This document shows positions 59,164-64,000 of a stretch of 64,000 nt of DNA, in pieces. Within the stretch, counting starts at the first letter, position 1. Every line of letters starts with the position of its first letter. The stretch covers positions 574,275,252-574,339,251 of the forward strand of contig NC_081405.1 in the NCBI RefSeq assembly GCF_030272615.1, written 5' to 3'. The notes under the pieces are model-generated. The model did no database searches and was not told where the DNA came from. It worked only from the letters and a program-made list of their open reading frames with translations. The DNA is from Cryptomeria japonica. Lineage: Eukaryota; Streptophyta; Pinopsida; Cupressales; Cupressaceae. The position numbers were made by a program, and so were the translations under genes.

Positions 59164-60835
59164 TGTAGCATCGTAAATTGTACGCACTTGCTAAAGCAGT
59201 ACAATTTCACACCTAGTTTAGCACCCGCCTTGGCGCAGTTTGCATTTTGCATTGCATTTCTCCTTTAGCACTTAATTAATCAAATTAATTAGGTCTAAGG
59301 TCCTATTTCATCATCCTTCACATCATAAAGTCAGGCCCTTTCATTAAAATATGCCCCTTTTCATTTTATTCCTCCAATACATCATCTAATCAAAAACCCT
59401 AATTAGGCCCTATGCTAAGCTTGGGGGCTTGATTTCAGGGGTCAAAACATCTCGAAATCACCTGTAACTTCGAGATTCTCTCTAAAATCATCATATCTGA
59501 CGGCCCTAAAAATTTGGTGAAAAGTTGCCAGGACCATGGCACTTGGAGTGCACACGGTCCCAGACATTTTTCCCAAAATTTTAGGAGCACGATCCAATCA
59601 TAAAATAAAGCTTAACCCCAAGAAATTGGCGGGATATTCAATCTCTAGGTCGGCCAAAAGTTGGAATTAAGACCTAGGGTTTCATACATAAGAGCTCTCT
59701 TTCTTCATTAGAAGGGATCCAAATTTTGTTTTCAGGAACCTCATATGCAGCGAAAGAGTAGATCTTTGAAGACTTCAACAACTCTCAACATTCATCCTCC
59801 AAGCATTCATCAAATCCATTCATTCACTTAGGGCTTTGAAGGCATTGAAGAGCAATAAGGGATCACCGACTGAAGATTGGCTTGTTACCCTCCCTTGGGG
59901 TTGGGTATGATTTCATGTTGTTTTCATGTCTTTGCATAAGCCTCATTATGTCACTTACATTCATGCTTTAGATCACTTGGCATCTTGATTTGGAGCATTT
60001 ACATTGTCATTTACAAGCAATTAGGGTTTACTTTCTAGGTTGCTCTAGTTTGCTTACTTGCATTTTAGATCTTGCACACACACAAGGTCTGCACACACAT
60101 TACTTTTACAATACAACTTGGCTATTTGTGGAGGTGGAAATCACCGAAGCGGGGGTTTGACTAAGGCAAAACCCTATATAGCCGCCCAAACACATTTTTC
60201 AGATATAAGTGCAGATTTCGGGATTTAGACGACGTCGCAAGTTGCAGATCCGAAAGAAGCAGACGGAGACAGAACCATACACCAAGTTTTGGGGCAGAAG
60301 ACCAGGACAGGGGTGTGGGGCACCCTGGTCCTGCCAGGACAGGGGCGCTAGGCACCCTGGTCCCTGGGACAGGGGCGCTGGGCGCCCTAGTCCTCCTGAC
60401 AAACAACAATTTTTAGCATTTCTGATAGTTTTCCAGATTGCAAAGTGGCAGTTTCAGGTGCAGTTTCAGGTGCAGAATCAGGACAGTGGCGCCCGCGCCC
60501 CCATCCTGAACATTTTCACTCAGATTTTGACTCTGGGTACGCATCTGCATTCTTGTCTTGTCCTTATGTTTGTAGCTTTCCATTGTTTAAGTTCAATTCT
60601 GCAATCTTGTTATTAGTTCATACTTGCATTTTAGGGTTAGGAATTGAACTTGCATAATCTTACCTTTCAATTACAACAAAGGAATAGAAACCCTAATAGG
60701 TAGCCCGTGGCTCTCTCTTTCACCAAAAAGAAGTAGCCAATTGTGTGATACCTCTAGGCTCTTTCGTATTCCATAATGTGTGACAAAAGGTAGGATTAGG
60801 ACATGTTAGCCTAGTCTCGCTTTTTCCCCCGCACA
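59164..60835 (+). repeat. 3' LTR of second Gypsy element
   Basis: It matches 48020-49690 over its full length, with mostly transitional differences, and ends CCCCCGCACA before the target duplication ACTTC (60836-60840). Confidence 0.94.
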
Positions 60836-60840
60836 ACTTC
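60836..60840. repeat. target-site duplication ACTTC, right copy
   Basis: It is identical to 48015-48019. The following bases (ATTTATAAAAGCATGC…) continue the interrupted LTR. Confidence 0.95.
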
Positions 60841-61130
60841 ATTTATAAAAGCATGCATAGCTAGGATGCATTTCATGATAAATTTAATCAAAAGCATCCC
60901 TCATTCTTGCATTTGTCATCCCTAAGCCACTTTGCTCAGTTGTCTGAGAGCAAATGCATTGGCTTGAGGAACCTTGTGAGATAGAGAACCATGGAACCAA
61001 TCTTGGGAAGTTGAGTCATTCTTCATGACTCCATAACTTGCACCAAGAAGTCTTGTGTGTGTGTGAGCAAGCCTCTTTGAGACCACTTTTTCACATTTTG
61101 AGTTTCATAGACCTGCTTTTCCCGCACCCA
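60841..61130 (+). repeat. right LTR of large Gypsy element, last part
   Basis: It matches 30110-30398 and ends CCCGCACCCA at 61130, completing the 1,402-bp LTR. Confidence 0.93.
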
Positions 61131-61509
61131 GATAGAATTTCCTCTTTTGTATTTTTATTGATAATTGTTTTTTATCTTCATCATAATTTTTGGCACAGAT
61201 GATGAAAATTTTAGGGCAAGGGAATAATTTAGGTAACACTATGCTTCCCAATCTAACATCCCATGATGCAATTTTATTTGTTGTTTATTTTAACATTGTG
61301 TTGAAAATAGTAAATTTTCCCCTGTTTGGATCTCCTGCCTTATTAGACAATGCATATCTAATTTTTATGATACACTTTTTACTATGGATAGTAGGGTCAT
61401 AAATATCATGGTATTCATCAATGAAACCTGGGGTTTGAACCAGTTCGGTTAAGTATATTTTTTCATTCACTTGGATTTTTTTTGAACTACTGCTTTCCAG
61501 TTCCCCCAT
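61131..61509 (-). pseudogene. unidentified coding sequence 'U2', copy 2, N-terminal part
   Basis: The frame from 61509 (MGELESSSSKKIQVNEK…) leads through stops into a section whose DNA (61136-61270) closely matches 25690-25835 of copy 1. It is interrupted at 61131 by the Gypsy stack and apparently resumes at 28063-27546 on the other side. No known family. Confidence 0.5.
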
Positions 61510-61868
61510 AGTTGTTACTGTTAATTATTCAAAATAATGATAGATACAAGCCTAAAAATGCTAACCCTCAAATTCAACCACAAGATTCAAAAAAAAAAAT
61601 GGGAGATGTAGGTGTTCTAGATTTTACCTGAAATTTCCATTTCACTAGATTGGCGCAAATAGACTTTGTTGCATTCCTCAATCTAGTAGTCATTTCTAAA
61701 TCTCCCTGTATTTACTTGTTTGTCCATGAATGAAATACAATTATGAGTCACTTATTTTGAAAACACTGAAAAAGTTCAAAAATACTACTTAAAGGGCAAA
61801 ATATCTCGAGGCCTATTGTAATTTTATAATTTTTTATTAATATCTATTCACTATCGTAGGACAAAACA
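61510..61868. other. non-coding spacer
   Basis: AT-rich, with no gene or repeat seen. The last five bases, AAACA, precede the Copia LTR start and may be its target duplication; the other end is outside the window. Confidence 0.4.
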
Positions 61869-63310
61869 TGTTGGCATATGTGTAGAGTTTGATGACATGA
61901 TTGTAGTGTATGTTGTCATTGATGTCAATATGATGAAGTGTGAATTGGTATAAGTGAACAGGTATGATGAAGTGTGAACTGGTATATTGAAGTAAGTAAA
62001 TTGGCAAGTGAACTAGTATATGCAAAGTTTGTATAGGGGTTTCACTTGATATGACTACCTGTTGATAATTTTAGCTTTAGGGTTTCCGGTTGATGCATTC
62101 CAAGTCTGTACAATTTGACCGACGACATCCTATGATGAGTTAGTGTTGAAATGAAGATTACATCACGTTGCCACGTCAGCCTTGTGCGTGTGATTGATTT
62201 CCTTGAGGATCTTGCATGAAGAGATTGATTCTATCTACATCAAGAATGTCCAAAATCTTAGTAAACAGTGGAGAGCGCGTGATGGGTTGTGAGCTTCCAG
62301 AAGCGGTGAAGAATGGACAATGCAGAACATCTTGAGATTTGTTCAAGATTGTTTTATCCTATGTAATGTGATTAAACGGCTAGGATTAGACCGACTGTAT
62401 TGTTAACCTAGATGCTTAGGGTTTTAGGTTTTGGCCACCAACCTAATTGTTATCTATAAGGTCGATGATATTTTCCATTTGAAGTTGTTGGCAAATGAAT
62501 GTATGTGAAGTGTTTCTTGCCGGACTAGAGAAGTGAGTAGAGATATGTAGAGTGTGATTGCAGATATAAAGGAATTGAAGTGGATCTACCTTGGCATTGA
62601 GTGTTATTATCAGATCAATGTATTACCTGTTGACTTCTAACCATTTCAGTAGTTGGAAAATCCCTTTATCAGGTAGATTTAACAAGATTTTTGTAAATCC
62701 TTTAATAGGGTGACTCAAAATCATTTAGTTCTTCAAATCCTATTGTGAGGTAACACTTAACAGGGTTTTAACCTCTAACCAGGTATTTAGCCATCCCTTA
62801 ACCAGGTGATCCCTAGCAGGATCAATTCGTAGCAGACCCTATTGTAAAGTCTTTAACTAGACTAGACTCCTAATAGAGTGAAATTCAAAAGAGTTCAAGA
62901 ACAACTTGTGGGTATTCATTCCCACCGTAGTTTTTCCCAGTTGGGTTTCCACATGAAAAATCAGTGTGTTATGTGTGATGCTTTTTCATGTGATGATTTA
63001 GTGTTTTCTGTTAAGCGGTAAAGCATGTTGATCTAATGGTCATTGTATTTCTGATGTATTACCTGCTTAAGCATATGGGTGAAGTTGAAATGAGATATTA
63101 GGTTTTGAGAAGTTCTAAGTGTTACTGGTTTATGTCTTTTACAGTCTTACTATGTTTTATTAGTATTGTCTTGATTTAAGTTGATGATGTTGTTTGCTAG
63201 TTAGTGCAGTCTTTGCAATTTAAGTTGTCAGAGAAATTTTTGTCTTTACTGATTTATCCTCCCTCCCTCTCAGTACCTATTAGGTATTTATTGTTCATCA
63301 TTATTCATCG
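61869..63310 (+). repeat. 5' LTR of a second Copia element
   Basis: It starts TGTTGGCATATGTG and aligns, in opposite orientation, with the LTRs of the element at 16013-23318. It is about 80 bp shorter. It ends ATTATTCATCG, so the final CA has become CG. Confidence 0.88.
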
Positions 63311-63311
63311 C

Positions 63312-63324
63312 TTCGTATCAGAGC
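63312..63324 (+). promoter_or_regulatory. Copia primer binding site, mutated
   Basis: TTCGTATCAGAGC differs by one base (G to C) from TTGGTATCAGAGC. It lies directly inside the LTR end. Confidence 0.85.
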
Positions 63325-63381
63325 TTCCTCTAGGTCCTCGATGCTATAAGCTTAAGTGCTTGAGGAAAAGATCCTATTCTA

Positions 63382-64000
63382 ATGATGAAGAGGGAAGGTC
63401 CTATGTTCAACAAAGATAACTTTAAGATATGGAAGGATAGAATGAAGATCTACATTAAAAGCATGGGTTCTCAACATTGGAACTATGTTGAGAATACTTA
63501 TGTTGTCCCTATCGATACTCTCACCAATGATCAAAGAAGAGAAATTCAAGAGAATGGGCAAGTCATGGAAGCTCTTATTAGCAGTTTATTTGATATTGAG
63601 TTTATTGATATTCAGGATAAAGACAATCCCAAAGAAGTATGGGATACTCTGGTGACTATCTATGGTGGTGATGAGCATGTGTAGCAAGCTAAGGAAGAAA
63701 GCCTTAGAGGAAAATTTGAAGACATGCAGATGGTTGAAGGAAAGACCATTCAACAATATGGGATAAGAATTAAAACTATTGTTGGAGACATCAAGAGTGC
63801 AGGGGGTACAATGGATGATCCCACCATTGTTAGCAAGGTTTTGAGATCCTTGTTACTTGTCTATGCAATAAGGGTTGCCGCTATTGAGGAGTTGAGATCT
63901 ATTGACAAGACAAAGGTATCCCTAGATTCCATCATTGCTAAGTTGACCGCATATAAGCTAAATAGTTATGATGCCAGTGTTCAGAAGACTGAATCAACCT
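63382..64000 (+). pseudogene. Copia gag, N-terminal part, cut by window edge
   Basis: The start at 63382 gives MMKREGPMFNKDNFKIWKDR, with the usual FNKDNFKIWK pattern of Copia gag near the N-terminus. The UBN2-type gag fold continues (ALISSLFDIEF, KEVWDTLVTIYGG, LRGKFEDMQMVEGKTIQQY, VLRSLLLVYAIRV). One stop (TAG at 63682) replaces the Lys seen in the other copy. The frame is otherwise open to the window end. It matches the gag at 21750-21300 and shows what that copy has lost at its N-terminus. Confidence 0.88.

Larger units (their letters stand above)
48020..60835 (+). mobile_element. complete Tat-like Gypsy element without recognisable gag, with antisense PMD gene
   Basis: LTRs of 1,671 and 1,672 bp (48020-49690, 59164-60835), a primer site, a 1,299-codon open frame, the rest of pol, an antisense PMD gene and a polypurine tract add up to 12,816 bp, bordered by ACTTC. 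It inserted in the right LTR of the larger Gypsy element and is therefore younger. The LTRs differ by ~4% in the first 400 bp compared, mostly transitions. Pol carries one frameshift and three stops. Confidence 0.95.

Noticed and set aside
60161-60616. 82- to 135-codon frames in the LTR at 60.2-60.6 kb and its twin at 49.0-49.3 kb
   Set aside because: Open on both strands because of GC-rich repeats, not conserved in frame between the two LTRs, and no domain.

Overview
The window is a nested pile of plant retrotransposons. I recognise no ordinary cellular gene, rRNA or tRNA. The evidence for a seed plant is Ty3/Gypsy elements of the Tat/Ogre type (two RNase H domains, G-patch-like segment, long leaders), Ty1/Copia elements primed by initiator tRNA-Met, L1-like LINEs, and plant mobile domain (PMD) genes carried inside elements. 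The density of old, mutated, nested insertions suggests a large and slowly purged genome such as a conifer or other gymnosperm. That last step is inference; nothing in the window fixes the species.

Layout. 1-4.2 kb: two decayed elements facing away from each other, with primer binding sites at 1282 (-) and 2742 (+); the right one keeps a broken gag and the start of a protease. 5.4-9.4 kb: a decayed reverse-strand coding sequence I cannot identify. 9.9-10.9 kb: a scattered array of a ~10-bp TTATCCC/GGGATAA motif in both orientations. 11.3-16.0 and 23.3-23.7 kb: a reverse-strand Gypsy element (gag, PR, extra RNase H, RT, RNase H, INT) split by a complete Copia element at 16013-23318 with 1.52-kb LTRs and the target duplication ATTAT. 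23.7-28.1 kb: LINE fragments interleaved with two pieces of a second unidentified coding sequence.

28.1-61.1 kb: a large Tat-like Gypsy element on the + strand (LTRs 28997-30398 and 46908-48019 plus 60841-61130). A truncated relative sits directly upstream and shares its left LTR. A second, distinct Gypsy element (48020-60835, target duplication ACTTC) is inserted in the right LTR. 61.1-64 kb: a fragment of the second unidentified gene, then the 5' LTR and gag start of a Copia element related to the one at 16-23 kb, cut by the window edge.

The most notable feature is that both Tat-like elements carry, between pol and the 3' LTR and on the opposite strand, a PMD-related gene. Both copies show the same plan: a short first exon ending in a good splice donor, a phase-0 intron filled with short tandem or dispersed repeats, an exon encoding the PMD core plus a low-complexity tail, and a C-terminal helical segment. 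The larger element also carries a TAGCGCAT-type motif array in its 5' leader and an inverted array in intron 1 of the antisense gene.

Most reading frames are broken. Stops commonly look like CAG or TGG to TAG, or CGA to TGA, as expected from deamination of methylated cytosine in silenced transposons.
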